Made by a program: the position numbers and the translations under genes. The notes beneath the pieces are model-generated. The model made no database searches and was not told the origin of the DNA. It worked only from the letters and a program-made list of their open reading frames with translations. From Candidatus Didemnitutus sp. (GTDB lineage Bacteria > Verrucomicrobiota > Verrucomicrobiia > Opitutales > Opitutaceae), in the NCBI GenBank assembly GCA_019634575.1, contig JAHCAY010000001.1, positions 3,162,001 to 3,226,000 of the forward strand: a DNA stretch of 64,000 bases. Direction: 5' to 3'. Below, piece after piece: positions 16,061 to 23,973 of this stretch. The first letter of the stretch is position 1, and each line of letters begins with the position of its first letter.

Positions 16061-16978
16061 TCAGCCGAAGAGCGCCTTGCGCTGCGACCAGAAGCTGTCG
16101 GCCGTGTAGCAAGCGAGGCCGCACCAGATCAGCCCGAAGGAAACCGCGCGCAGGCCGTCGAACGCTTCGTGGTAGACGAGCCAGCCGACGAGGAACGCGA
16201 GCGACGGCGAGATGTATTGCAACAGGCCGAGTGTGGTCAGGCGCACGCGCAACGCCCCGTAGGCGAACCACACGAGCGGGATGGCGGTGATCCAGCCGGA
16301 GCAAAGCACAAGCACATGCTCCTGCGCGCTCACGTGTCCGAGGGCGCCGGCGCCGTGCGCGGCGAGCCAGATGAGGTAGCCAGCCGTGACCGGCAGATAG
16401 AGCAGCGTTTCGACGGTGAGTCCGTCGAGGGCGCCCATCGGCGATTTTTTCCGGATCAAGCCGTAGCCGCTCCACGTTGCGACGATCAACAGCGCGACCC
16501 ACGGCATGTGATCGACGCGAAACAGCATCCATGCCACGCCGCTCGCGGCGAGAGCGATGGCGGTCCATTGCAGCGGACGCGGGCGCTCGTGGAAAAACAC
16601 GAAGCCCGCGGCGACGTTGAAGAGCGGCACGAGGAAGTAGCCGAGGCTGGAGTCGAGGATGTGGCCGTGGTTGACCGCCCAGATGAACGTCAGCCAGTTG
16701 CCCATGAGCAGTGTGCCCGTGACGAAGTTGAAGCCGAGCGTGCGCACCGAGCGGAATGCGGACCACATGCTGGAGAGCCGGCCTTGCCAACGCAGCACGC
16801 CGAGCAGGAATACCAGCGACCAGACGGCGCGGTGCGCGATCAATTCCACCGGACTGATGTTCGTCAGGAACTTCCAGTAGATGGGAATGACGCCCCAGAA
16901 CGTGAACGCGCCGACCGCTGCGAGGGCGCCGCGGCGGGCTTCGGGATGCTGTGGTGCGAGAGCCAAGCGCAAAACCAT
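16061..16978 (-). CDS. rarD: RarD-like permease (EamA/DMT superfamily)
   Basis: 305 residues with ten predicted membrane helices. The N-terminal GAFTFWGVIPIYWKFL and ELIAHRAVWSL, the central NWLTFIWAVNHGHILDSSLGY and the late LGLLQYISPSLAFLVGW are characteristic of RarD proteins. These are inner-membrane drug/metabolite transporters with poorly defined substrates. ATG 16978 is preferred; 17002 would add eight residues. The 240 bp upstream hold no gene but contain short palindromes, including one at 17194-17207. Confidence 0.88.
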   Translation of the reverse strand: MVLRLALAPQHPEARRGALAAVGAFTFWGVIPIYWKFLTNISPVELIAHRAVWSLVFLLGVLRWQGRLSSMWSAFRSVRTLGFNFVTGTLLMGNWLTFIWAVNHGHILDSSLGYFLVPLFNVAAGFVFFHERPRPLQWTAIALAASGVAWMLFRVDHMPWVALLIVATWSGYGLIRKKSPMGALDGLTVETLLYLPVTAGYLIWLAAHGAGALGHVSAQEHVLVLCSGWITAIPLVWFAYGALRVRLTTLGLLQYISPSLAFLVGWLVYHEAFDGLRAVSFGLIWCGLACYTADSFWSQRKALFG

Positions 16979-17160
16979 GCGGCGCTCGGCGCGAGGCGTC
17001 AACGGGGGCGCGCAGCGGGTCGCCGGTTATGGTGCGAACTGTTTGGGCGAGGCCGGAGCGGCGATCGCGACGCGAGTGCATCGCCTGACGCAACGGCATC
17101 GGCGCCGGGTTGGGGCCGGCGGGAAGTGGCGATCCGAAACCTGGGTTTCCACCGTAGGCT

Positions 17161-17216
17161 GCGTGCTGGCACGCGCCCGTTGCTTTCGGAAGCGCGACCA
17201 AGGTCGCTACCTACCG
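17161..17216 (+). repeat. Short palindromes in the intergenic region
   Basis: GCGTGC-TG-GCACGC (17161-17174) and GCGACC-AA-GGTCGC (17194-17207) are perfect short inverted repeats. The second is followed by TACCTACCG. A related string occurs at 50461-50484, so this may be a REP-like dispersed element. No gene is seen between 16979 and 17245. Confidence 0.4.
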
Positions 17217-17245
17217 CTGCGGCAATGCGCGTCTTTGGATAACGA

Positions 17246-17821
17246 CTAGTGGCCGGGAGCGGTCGCGGCGTTGGTCGACTGGTAAGACACGAGCTGCCAG
17301 CGATCGTTGAGCATCGCGTAGATGGCCGTGACGAGAAGGGTGAGTTTCACGGTTTTCCCGTCCGGTCCGGTGACTTCGATTTGCGTGGTGCCCTGCAAGA
17401 CGGCCGCGTCGCCGTAGAGGCGGACCTGCGGAGCGGCGGCGTAGCGCAGGGCGGCGTATTTGAACTGGCCGGATTTCAGCGCGGCGAGAAATTGGGGCTT
17501 CGTTTGCGCGACGCCGTTCGCGTGCACGTAGAGGCAGTCGGCGGCGAGCATGTCGTCGAGCGCGGCGGTGTCGGCGGCGAGCATGGCGTAGACGCGCGTC
17601 TCGTCGGCGCGCAGCACGGCGGCCTTCAGGACGTCGGCCAGCGTCGTGCGCTGCGCGTGGATGTCGACCGCGCCGGAAAGGAAAACGAGCAGCGCGAGCA
17701 GGAGCTGTAGCAACGGCGTGTGACCGCCGAACGGGTAACTCAGCCTCTCCGAGGGCGGGGTCTCCCGCGTCCGGAGGTCGCGGGCTACCTTGCGGGACAG
17801 GGAGACGTGCGCGGCGTTCAT
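17246..17821 (-). CDS. NTF2-like (DUF4440-type) secreted protein
   Basis: 191 residues if started at ATG 17821, which overlaps the thioesterase stop. The conserved part (residues 65-190, LADVLKAAVLRADETRVYAM ... DDRWQLVSYQS-like) has the cone-shaped SnoaL/NTF2 pattern: a helix, DMLAADCLYVHANG, and a final W-x-LVSYQS strand. A signal peptide (LLQLLLALLVFLSGAVDIHA) starts only at about residue 37. The codons before it are made of the R1 repeat (17734-17785), so a TTG at 17713 may be the true start. Function unknown; such proteins often bind small hydrophobic ligands. Confidence 0.7.
   Translation of the reverse strand: MNAAHVSLSRKVARDLRTRETPPSERLSYPFGGHTPLLQLLLALLVFLSGAVDIHAQRTTLADVLKAAVLRADETRVYAMLAADTAALDDMLAADCLYVHANGVAQTKPQFLAALKSGQFKYAALRYAAAPQVRLYGDAAVLQGTTQIEVTGPDGKTVKLTLLVTAIYAMLNDRWQLVSYQSTNAATAPGH
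17734..17785 (-). repeat. Dispersed 52-bp repeat R1, copy 2, within the 5' part of an ORF
   Basis: Opposite-strand copy of 15175-15226 with the same length and eight differences by eye. It interrupts or extends the 5' end of the NTF2-like gene without closing the reading frame. Confidence 0.7.
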
Positions 17822-18216
17822 TCGCGGTGGACCGGGTGCGGCCGGCCTTGATCGTTGATGGCGACGTAGGTGAAGACGCCTTCGGTGACTTGGAGCAGCT
17901 TGCCGTCGCGGCCGCGTTGCACCCACGCCTCGATGTGGATCCGCATCGAGGTGCGGCCGACGCGGACGAGATGCGCGTGACAGTTCACGATGTCGCCCAC
18001 GTAGACGGGATTGTGGAACACCATGCCGTCGACGGCGACGGTCGTGACGCGGCTGCGCGAGATGTTTTTCGCGACGATGGCGGCGCCGAGGTCCATTTGC
18101 GACATGAGCCAGCCGCCGAAGATGTCGCCGTTGGCGTTGGTGTCGGCCGGCATCGCGATGGTGCGGATGACGAGTTCCCCTTGGGGCTCGGTGCGTTCGG
18201 GGGCGGGCGATTCCAT
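17818..18216 (-). CDS. Acyl-CoA thioesterase, YciA-like hotdog protein
   Basis: 132 residues. The hotdog-fold core reads MPADTNANGDIFGGWLMSQMDL, with the catalytic/structural Asp and Asn of YciA/BACH thioesterases, followed by NPVYVGDIVNCHAHLVRVGRTSM. These homo-hexamers hydrolyse acyl-CoA to free fatty acid and CoA in the cytosol. ATG 18216 was chosen because family homology begins ten codons downstream. It overlaps the next gene by ATGA, although the R1 repeat lies at that junction. Confidence 0.88.
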   Translation of the reverse strand: MESPAPERTEPQGELVIRTIAMPADTNANGDIFGGWLMSQMDLGAAIVAKNISRSRVTTVAVDGMVFHNPVYVGDIVNCHAHLVRVGRTSMRIHIEAWVQRGRDGKLLQVTEGVFTYVAINDQGRPHPVHRE

Positions 18217-18258
18217 GGCGGCGGAGGTTGGCGGGATTGCGCGGCGACGCCACTTCAA

Positions 18259-19164
18259 TCACCGCCGGTCGTAGCGCAGGAGCGTCATCGTTTCTTCGGA
18301 AGCGACGAAGATCGCGCGACCGTCGGCGCTGAAGCATGCCGCCTCGGCTTGCGGCAGATCGTGCGGAGGGAGCACGACGGGTGTTTTGGCCAGGGCGGCG
18401 GCCCACGACTCGTCGGCTGAGCGGGGGAACAGCAGGGTGTCGCCGTAGGTGAGCACGACGGCGGCCGAGCCGTCCGGGGCGAAGTCCATCGCGCACGGCT
18501 CGCCGCGATAGCGCCCGGTCGGAGTCTTGAGGAGACGCTGGAAAAAATCCGGCTGCGGCAAGTGCGGGACGGAGCCGACGCGGCGGGCGACGACGGTTTC
18601 GCGGCTCGGCGCGAGCGGCAAGCGATAGAGCCGCGGCACGTCCTCGCGTTTCGAGAGCAGGTAGATCGCGCCTTCCCGGGCGTCGACGGCGAGCGATTCG
18701 CAGTCGCGTGCGAGGTCTTCGTAGACGACGCGCAGCGTGTAGGCGGGCGCCACTTCGGTTTCGCGGCCGGGAGCGAGCGCGCTTGCGGCGGGTTCCTCGA
18801 TAAAATGCAGCAGGATGAACGGCCGGCGCCCTGAGTTGTCGCCGATGTCACCGGCGACGAGCCACGCCTTGCCGTCGCGTTCGAACGACGCGACGCCCTT
18901 CACGCGCACTTGGCCGCGCAGGTCGCCGGTGTCGGATGCGACGGCGTAGAGCACGGGCTCGCCGCCGCTGTCGTTGTGGGTCCAGAGGAGGCCCGGAGTG
19001 CGGCGCGAGGCGGCGAGGCCGCTCGTTTCGCGGTTGCGCGGCTCGGCCAGTGCGCCCGCCACGACGGGAGGGGCGAATGACGGGACGGGCGCGGCATTTC
19101 CGGCGACGGTCAGGGCGTGGACGATGGCGAGTAAAATCGCCGTCGCGCCGTATGACTTTGCCAT
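18259..19164 (-). CDS. Secreted beta-propeller-like protein of unknown function
   Basis: 301 residues, starting MAKSYGATAILLAIVHALTV with a plausible signal peptide cleaved near GNAAP. The sequence has repeated short strands: LLWTHNDSGGEPVLYAVASD, AWLVAGDIGDNSGRRPFI, AVVLTYGDTLLFPR and GRAIFVASEETMTLLRY. This is the pattern of integral-like esterase/YvrE-type beta-propellers, with GDIGDN resembling a calcium site. No enzyme activity can be assigned. It is transcribed divergently from deoC with only 37 bp between the two starts, so promoter elements must overlap coding sequence. Confidence 0.65.
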   Translation of the reverse strand: MAKSYGATAILLAIVHALTVAGNAAPVPSFAPPVVAGALAEPRNRETSGLAASRRTPGLLWTHNDSGGEPVLYAVASDTGDLRGQVRVKGVASFERDGKAWLVAGDIGDNSGRRPFILLHFIEEPAASALAPGRETEVAPAYTLRVVYEDLARDCESLAVDAREGAIYLLSKREDVPRLYRLPLAPSRETVVARRVGSVPHLPQPDFFQRLLKTPTGRYRGEPCAMDFAPDGSAAVVLTYGDTLLFPRSADESWAAALAKTPVVLPPHDLPQAEAACFSADGRAIFVASEETMTLLRYDRR

Positions 19165-19201
19165 TGTTTTCAGAGGGGAACCGCCGGATAGTCCGCGCAT
19201 C

Positions 19202-20140
19202 ATGTCACTCTCTGGGAATGCGGCGTTCCGGCGTCTGTTCAATGAAATCGGCACGGTGGATCAGGTGGGAATCGAGGAGCGCGTGGCCAAATACGGCACA
19301 CGCAGCATCAAGAAGGCCTCGAAAGTCAAAGGGCTCAAGCTCGCGGCTTCGATGGTCGACCTGACCACGCTCGAGGGCAAAGACACGCCGGGCAAAGTCG
19401 CCTCGCTCTGCCAGAAAGCGCTGCATCCGCACGAGGGTCTCGATTGCCCGCAGGTCGCCGCGGTGTGCGTCTATCCGTCGATGGTGAAACACGCCCGCCG
19501 CGCGCTGGGCGAAGACACCGCGGTGCGCATCGCGTCGGTCGCGACCGCCTTTCCCAGCGGCCAGGCGCCGCTCAAGACCCGGCTCGCCGAGGTGCGTGCC
19601 GCCGTCGAGGACGGCGCGGACGAGATCGACATGGTGATCAATCGCGGCGCGTTTCTCGCGGGCGATTTCGGCCTGGTGCAGGACGAGATCGCTGCCGTCG
19701 TCGAAGCCTGCGGCGAAGCGACGCTCAAGGTCATCCTCGAAGTCAGCGAACTCGAAACCTACGACAACATCCGCGCGGCGTCCTTCATCGCCATGCGCGC
19801 GATCCGGCCGGGCGACTTCATCAAGACCAGCACCGGCAAGACCTCGCTCAACGCCACGCTCGGCAATAATCAGGTGATGATCGAGGCCATCCGCGACTAC
19901 TACCTCGACACCGGCATCCCGATCGCGATGAAGCCCGCCGGCGGCATTCGCACCGCGAAGCAAGCGCTGACCTTCCTCATCGCGGTGAAGGAGACGCTCG
20001 GCGACGAGTGGCTCAACAACACGCGTTACCGCTTCGGCGCGTCGTCGCTCCTGAACGATCTGCTGCGCCAGCTCGAGAAGGAAAAGACCGGTGCCTACCA
20101 AGCCCCTTACTACTTCAGCGAAGCCTCCGAGTCTTACTGA
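19202..20140 (+). CDS. deoC: Deoxyribose-phosphate aldolase
   Basis: 312 residues. It is a class I aldolase with the Schiff-base segment DFIKTSTGKTS, the conserved DEIDMVINRGAFLAG block and MKPAGGIRTAKQAL near the C-terminus. It cleaves 2-deoxyribose-5-phosphate to glyceraldehyde-3-phosphate and acetaldehyde. The aldehyde dehydrogenase genes downstream at 20244 and 23974 would oxidise the acetaldehyde, which makes metabolic sense of the run. The N-terminus is about 60 residues longer than in short bacterial forms. Preceded by GAGGGG-type purines at a loose distance. Confidence 0.94.
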   Translation: MSLSGNAAFRRLFNEIGTVDQVGIEERVAKYGTRSIKKASKVKGLKLAASMVDLTTLEGKDTPGKVASLCQKALHPHEGLDCPQVAAVCVYPSMVKHARRALGEDTAVRIASVATAFPSGQAPLKTRLAEVRAAVEDGADEIDMVINRGAFLAGDFGLVQDEIAAVVEACGEATLKVILEVSELETYDNIRAASFIAMRAIRPGDFIKTSTGKTSLNATLGNNQVMIEAIRDYYLDTGIPIAMKPAGGIRTAKQALTFLIAVKETLGDEWLNNTRYRFGASSLLNDLLRQLEKEKTGAYQAPYYFSEASESY

Positions 20141-20148
20141 GTTTTTTG

Positions 20149-20220
20149 AACCACGAATGGACACGAATGAACACGAATAGGAATCCGGCCGCGCTGCGTG
20201 ATTCGTGTCCATTCGTGGTT
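20149..20220. repeat. Inverted-repeat element, copy A (short, no ORF)
   Basis: A 72-bp unit with perfect 20-bp terminal inverted repeats: AACCACGAATGGACACGAAT at 20149-20168 and its complement at 20201-20220. The left arm continues with a third iteration of the approximately 10-bp unit CACGAATGRA. It lies between the deoC stop and the aldehyde dehydrogenase start, ending 23 bp before the ATG. Same family as the elements at 21774-22207 and 23862-23952. Confidence 0.9.
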
Positions 20221-20243
20221 AACCCCTTTCTGCCTTTTCGCCC

Positions 20244-21755
20244 ATGCCCACTCTGACTGAGAAAAAATCCGCCCGCCCGACCAAGCGTTCCCTCGGCCGC
20301 CCCGCCGCCGAGCTGATCTTCGGCGACCTCTGGGAATTCGATCCGTCGCCCGAGACCGCCGACCCGAAGCTCAAGTCGCGTTACGAGCTCTTCATCGGCG
20401 GCGAGTTCGTCGCGCCGGCTTCCGGCAAGTATTTCGATTCCGTCAATCCGTCCAACGAGACGAAGATCGCCGAGTTCGCGCTCGGTGGCGCGGCCGACGT
20501 CGAGGCCGCGTTCGCCGCCGCGCAGAAGGCGCAGCCCGCCTGGGCGAAGCTGCCCGGCAAGGAGCGTGCGAAATACATCTACCGCATCGCGCGCCTGCTG
20601 CAGGACCGCGCCCGCGAGTTTGCCGTCGCCGAGACGATGGACAACGGCAAGCCGATCAAGGAAACGCGCGACTTCGACGTGCCGATGGCCGCCGCGCACT
20701 TCTTCTATCACGCCGGCTGGGCCGATAAGCTCGAATACGTCGCGCCTGGCCGTCGCGTCGAGCCGCTCGGCATCGTGGGGCAGGTCATTCCGTGGAATTT
20801 CCCGCTGTTGATGATGGCCTGGAAACTCGCGCCTGCGCTGGCGGTGGGCAACTGCGCCGTCATCAAGCCCGCGACCAACACGCCGCTCTGCGCGATCAAG
20901 CTCGCGGAAATCATCCAGGACGCCGGACTGCCTCCGGGCGTCGTCAACATCATCACCGGCCCCGGCTCGACCGGCGGCGCGATCATGGCGCACCCTCTCG
21001 CGGCGAAGATCGCTTTCACGGGCTCTACCGAAGTCGGCAAGGTCATCATGCGCTCCGTCGCCGGCACCGAGAAGCGCATGACGATGGAGCTCGGCGGCAA
21101 GGCGGCGAACATCGTCTTCGACGACGCGCCGCTCGACCAAGCCGTCGAAGGCATCGTCAACGGCATCTTCTTCAACCAAGGCCAAGTGTGCTGCGCCGGC
21201 TCGCGCTTGCTCGTGCACGAACCGGTCGCCGACGAAGTCGTGGCGAAATTGAAGAACCGCTTGCGCGTGCTCCGCGTCGGCGATCCGCTCGACAAGAACA
21301 CCGACGTCGGCGCCATCGTCTCGCGCGACCAGCTCGAGACCGTGCAAAGCTACCTCGACGCGGGCACGAAGGAAGGCGCCACGATGTGGCAGCCATCGTG
21401 CCGTCTGCCGAAGAAGGGTTTTTATCTGCCGCCGACCATCTTCACCAACGTGACGATGAGCCACCGCATCGCGCGCGAGGAAATCTTCGGACCGGTGCTC
21501 TCGATCATCACGTTCCGCACCGTCGAGGAGGCGATCGAGAAGGCGAACAACACCGCCTACGGTCTCAGCGCCGGCGTGTGGACCGACAAGGGTTCGCGCA
21601 TTCTCAAGATGTCCACCGAGCTGAAAGCCGGCGTCGTCTGGGCGAACACGTTCAACAAGTTCGACCCGACCTCGCCCTTCGGCGGCTACAAGGAATCCGG
21701 CTTCGGCCGCGAAGGCGGCCGCCAAGGCCTGCTCGATTACTGCAAGCTCGTCTGA
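20244..21755 (+). CDS. Aldehyde dehydrogenase (full-length)
   Basis: 503 residues. NAD-binding PWNFPLLMMAWKLAPAL, Rossmann FTGSTEVGK, general-base Glu in MELGGK, and the nucleophile in GQVCCAG (Cys316 aligned to the catalytic position) are all present, as is the EEIFGPVLS block. It oxidises aldehydes to acids with NAD. The position after deoC suggests acetaldehyde as substrate. The N-terminus has a 30-residue Lys/Pro-rich extension before the domain. The start is 23 bp after repeat element A. Confidence 0.94.
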   Translation: MPTLTEKKSARPTKRSLGRPAAELIFGDLWEFDPSPETADPKLKSRYELFIGGEFVAPASGKYFDSVNPSNETKIAEFALGGAADVEAAFAAAQKAQPAWAKLPGKERAKYIYRIARLLQDRAREFAVAETMDNGKPIKETRDFDVPMAAAHFFYHAGWADKLEYVAPGRRVEPLGIVGQVIPWNFPLLMMAWKLAPALAVGNCAVIKPATNTPLCAIKLAEIIQDAGLPPGVVNIITGPGSTGGAIMAHPLAAKIAFTGSTEVGKVIMRSVAGTEKRMTMELGGKAANIVFDDAPLDQAVEGIVNGIFFNQGQVCCAGSRLLVHEPVADEVVAKLKNRLRVLRVGDPLDKNTDVGAIVSRDQLETVQSYLDAGTKEGATMWQPSCRLPKKGFYLPPTIFTNVTMSHRIAREEIFGPVLSIITFRTVEEAIEKANNTAYGLSAGVWTDKGSRILKMSTELKAGVVWANTFNKFDPTSPFGGYKESGFGREGGRQGLLDYCKLV

Positions 21756-21773
21756 CGGCTCCCAGCAGTTTGG

Positions 21774-22207
21774 AACCACGAATGGACACGAATGGACACG
21801 AATCCGAACCGATCCTGCACAAGGAATTGGTGTATTCGGTCGTGGGCTGTGCGATGGAGGTGCTCAACGGACTCGGGCACGGTCTGCACGAGAAACCTTA
21901 CGAGAACGCGCTGGTCGTCGAGTTCGGCCTGAAAGGGCTCCCGCTCGAACAACAGCGCAGGTTTCCGATTCACTACAAGTCGGTGCAGGTTAGTGAATAT
22001 GTGCCGGACCTGCTTGTCGCCTCCAATCTCGTGGTGGACGCGAAGGTGATCGACCGCATCACGGACGTCGAGCGAGGTCAGATGTTGAATTATCTTCGCA
22101 TCACCAAGCTCCGCGTCGGCGTCATTCTCAATTTCAAACTCCCGAAGCTCGAATGGGAGCGCGTAGTCCTCTGACCCATTCGTGTTCATTCGTGTCCATT
22201 CGTGGTT
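21774..22207 (+). mobile_element. Candidate mobile unit: 30-bp TIRs enclosing a GxxExxY ORF (element B)
   Basis: A 434-bp unit bounded by 30-bp terminal inverted repeats, 21774-21803 and 22178-22207, differing at one base. The outer 20 bases are AACCACGAATGGACACGAAT, as in copies A and C. The ORF at 21782-22174 begins inside the left repeat and stops 3 bp before the right one, so the unit is almost wholly coding. No transposase is recognised. Whether it moves is inference from the TIRs and the ORF-less relatives nearby. I could not identify a target-site duplication with confidence. Confidence 0.6.
21782..22174 (+). CDS. GxxExxY protein (PD-(D/E)XK nuclease-like)
   Basis: 130 residues. The naming motif is G34-L-H-E37-K-P-Y40. 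A PD-(D/E)XK-type signature follows: PD in YVPDLLV and DAK in LVVDAKVID about a dozen residues later, then a terminal helix and strand. The family is annotated as GxxExxY or PDDEXK_3 and has no established function that I can state. The length is normal. The first seven residues (MDTNGHE) are encoded by the left terminal repeat. It sits inside an otherwise metabolic plus-strand run and is not obviously related to it, consistent with insertion. Confidence 0.88.
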   Translation: MDTNGHESEPILHKELVYSVVGCAMEVLNGLGHGLHEKPYENALVVEFGLKGLPLEQQRRFPIHYKSVQVSEYVPDLLVASNLVVDAKVIDRITDVERGQMLNYLRITKLRVGVILNFKLPKLEWERVVL

Positions 22208-22477
22208 AAAAACTCCTTCCAGTCTCCTTCCGAGTGTCCCGTCTGCGGCGCGGCCGTGCCGCGCGGTGCGCGCGCCTGCCCGGAGTGTGGCGCGGACGAG
22301 CGCTCGGGCTGGAACGAGGACGACGCGCGCTACGACGGCCTCGATCTGCCGGACGAGGCGTTTGACGACGGCCGCTCACCCAAGCCGGCCGCGCGCCGGA
22401 ACGCGAACGTCGTTTGGTCCGTCGTCGCCAGCCTCGTCATCCTCGCCGTGATCCTCGCCTTCGTCTTCCGCCGCTGA
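22202..22477 (+). CDS. Zinc-ribbon protein with C-terminal membrane helix
   Basis: 91 residues. Two knuckles, CPVCG and CPECG, separated by eleven residues form a zinc ribbon at residues 12-29. An acidic linker with YDGLDLPDE follows, then a single membrane helix (VVWSVVASLVILAVILAFVF) and FRR at the end. The start GTG (22202) lies within the right terminal repeat of element B, so the repeat appears to supply the start codon or to have replaced the original 5' end. Function unknown; its position 15 bp before the POT gene suggests co-transcription. Confidence 0.75.
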   Translation: MVKNSFQSPSECPVCGAAVPRGARACPECGADERSGWNEDDARYDGLDLPDEAFDDGRSPKPAARRNANVVWSVVASLVILAVILAFVFRR

Positions 22478-22492
22478 TTTCCCCTGTTCCCC

Positions 22493-23854
22493 ATGGCTGA
22501 ATCGTTCCGCACCACCCCGATCAAGACCGACAAGATGCCGCCGGGCATCCCGTTCATCGTCGCCAACGAGGCGGCGGAGCGCTTCTGCTTCTACGGGCTG
22601 CGCGCCGTGCTCGTCATCTACATGACGCAGTATCTGCGCAACCGCGCCGGCGCGGTCGCGCCGATGAACGAGAACGAGGCGAACGGCTGGTATCACCTCT
22701 TCCTCGCCTCGAACTACTTCTTCCCGATGATGGGCGCGTTCCTCGCGGATGTCTGGTGGGGCAAGTATCGCACGGTCTTCTGGATCTCGCTCGTCTACTG
22801 CCTCGGTTGCGTGTTCCTCGCCGCTGACGACACGCGCCTCGGCCTCTTCATGGGCCTCGGCCTGATCGCGCTCGGCGCTGGCGGCATCAAGCCCTGCGTG
22901 GCGTCGAACGTTGGCGACCAGTTCGGCAAGGATAACCAGCACCTCGTCTCACGCGCGTTCGGCTGGTTCTACTTCGCGGTGAACTTCGGCTCGTTCTTCT
23001 CGATCTCGCTCACGCCAAAGCTGCTTAAATGGTATGGCCCCGGTGTCGCCTTCGGGCTGCCGGCGGTGCTGATGTTCGTTGCGACATTCATCTTCTGGTC
23101 CGGCCGTTACAAGTTCGCTCATCTGCCACCGAAAGGAAAAGCGTTTATCGCCGAGACCTTCAACCGCGAGAGCCTTACCGCGCTCGGTCGGCTTGCGATT
23201 CTCTTCGTGTTCGTGGCGGTGTTCTGGTCGCTCTGGGATCAAAGCGGCGGCGAATGGGTGCTGCAGGCGGAGAAGATGCAACGGCACGTGAATCTCTTCG
23301 GCTGGGAGTTCGAACTCGAGTCGTCCCAGATGCAGGCAGTCAACGCCATCATGATCCTGGCGCTGATTCCGGCGTTCCAATACGCGTTCTACCCCGCGAT
23401 CAACGCCGTCTGGAAACTCACGCCGCTGCGCAAGATCGGCCTCGGCATCTTCACCATCGGCATTTCCTTCCTCATCAGCGCGTGGATCGAGGCGCGCCTC
23501 ACCGCTGGCGTGAAGGTCAACGTCATGTGGCAATTGCCCGCGTATCTCGTGCTCTCGGCGGGCGAGGTGATGACCTCGATCACCTGCCTCGAATTCGCCT
23601 ACACGCAGGCGCCGCGCCACCTGAAGGCCGTCGTCAACGCGCTCTATCTGCTTTCGATCTCGGCGGGCAACCTCTTCACCGCCGCGGTGCAGTTCTTCAT
23701 CGCGAACCCCGACGGCACCTCGAAGCTCCACGGCGCCGCCTACTACAACTTCTTCGCCGCCTTCGCGGTGATTGCCTCGATCGTCTTCGCCGTCATCGCG
23801 CTCCGCTACAAGGAGGTCAGCTACCTCCAGGACGACGCGCCCGCCCAAGCCTGA
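22493..23854 (+). CDS. POT/PTR2-family proton-dependent oligopeptide transporter
   Basis: 453 residues, 12 or more predicted helices. The proton-coupling motif appears as EAAERFCFYG (the ExxER signature) in helix 1, and the PTR2 signature as GWFYFAVNFGSFFS. GAFLADVWWGKYRTV matches the MFS loop. It imports di- and tripeptides with protons across the inner membrane. It lies in the deoC/aldehyde dehydrogenase run and is followed within 8 bp of its stop by repeat element C. Confidence 0.92.
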   Translation: MAESFRTTPIKTDKMPPGIPFIVANEAAERFCFYGLRAVLVIYMTQYLRNRAGAVAPMNENEANGWYHLFLASNYFFPMMGAFLADVWWGKYRTVFWISLVYCLGCVFLAADDTRLGLFMGLGLIALGAGGIKPCVASNVGDQFGKDNQHLVSRAFGWFYFAVNFGSFFSISLTPKLLKWYGPGVAFGLPAVLMFVATFIFWSGRYKFAHLPPKGKAFIAETFNRESLTALGRLAILFVFVAVFWSLWDQSGGEWVLQAEKMQRHVNLFGWEFELESSQMQAVNAIMILALIPAFQYAFYPAINAVWKLTPLRKIGLGIFTIGISFLISAWIEARLTAGVKVNVMWQLPAYLVLSAGEVMTSITCLEFAYTQAPRHLKAVVNALYLLSISAGNLFTAAVQFFIANPDGTSKLHGAAYYNFFAAFAVIASIVFAVIALRYKEVSYLQDDAPAQA

Positions 23855-23861
23855 GTAAACC

Positions 23862-23952
23862 AACCACGAATGAACACGAATAGACACGAATCGCTGCGCC
23901 GCGTCCGATGCCTCGGCCATTCATTCGTGTCCATTGGTGTCCATTCGTGGTT
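23862..23952. repeat. Inverted-repeat element, copy C (short, no ORF)
   Basis: A 91-bp unit whose left arm 23862-23891 and right arm 23923-23952 are imperfect 30-bp inverted repeats of the AACCACGAATG type. It lies between the POT gene and the half-length aldehyde dehydrogenase and ends 21 bp before that ATG. The bases between the right arm and the ATG (T-rich, ending TTTTCGCC) resemble those after copy A. Confidence 0.88.
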
Positions 23953-23973
23953 CAACTTTTTCCTCTTTTCGCC

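Noticed and set aside
15173..17242. 689-codon plus-strand frame opposite the SGNH hydrolase and RarD genes
   Set aside because: Both minus-strand genes have complete family motifs; the plus frame has none.
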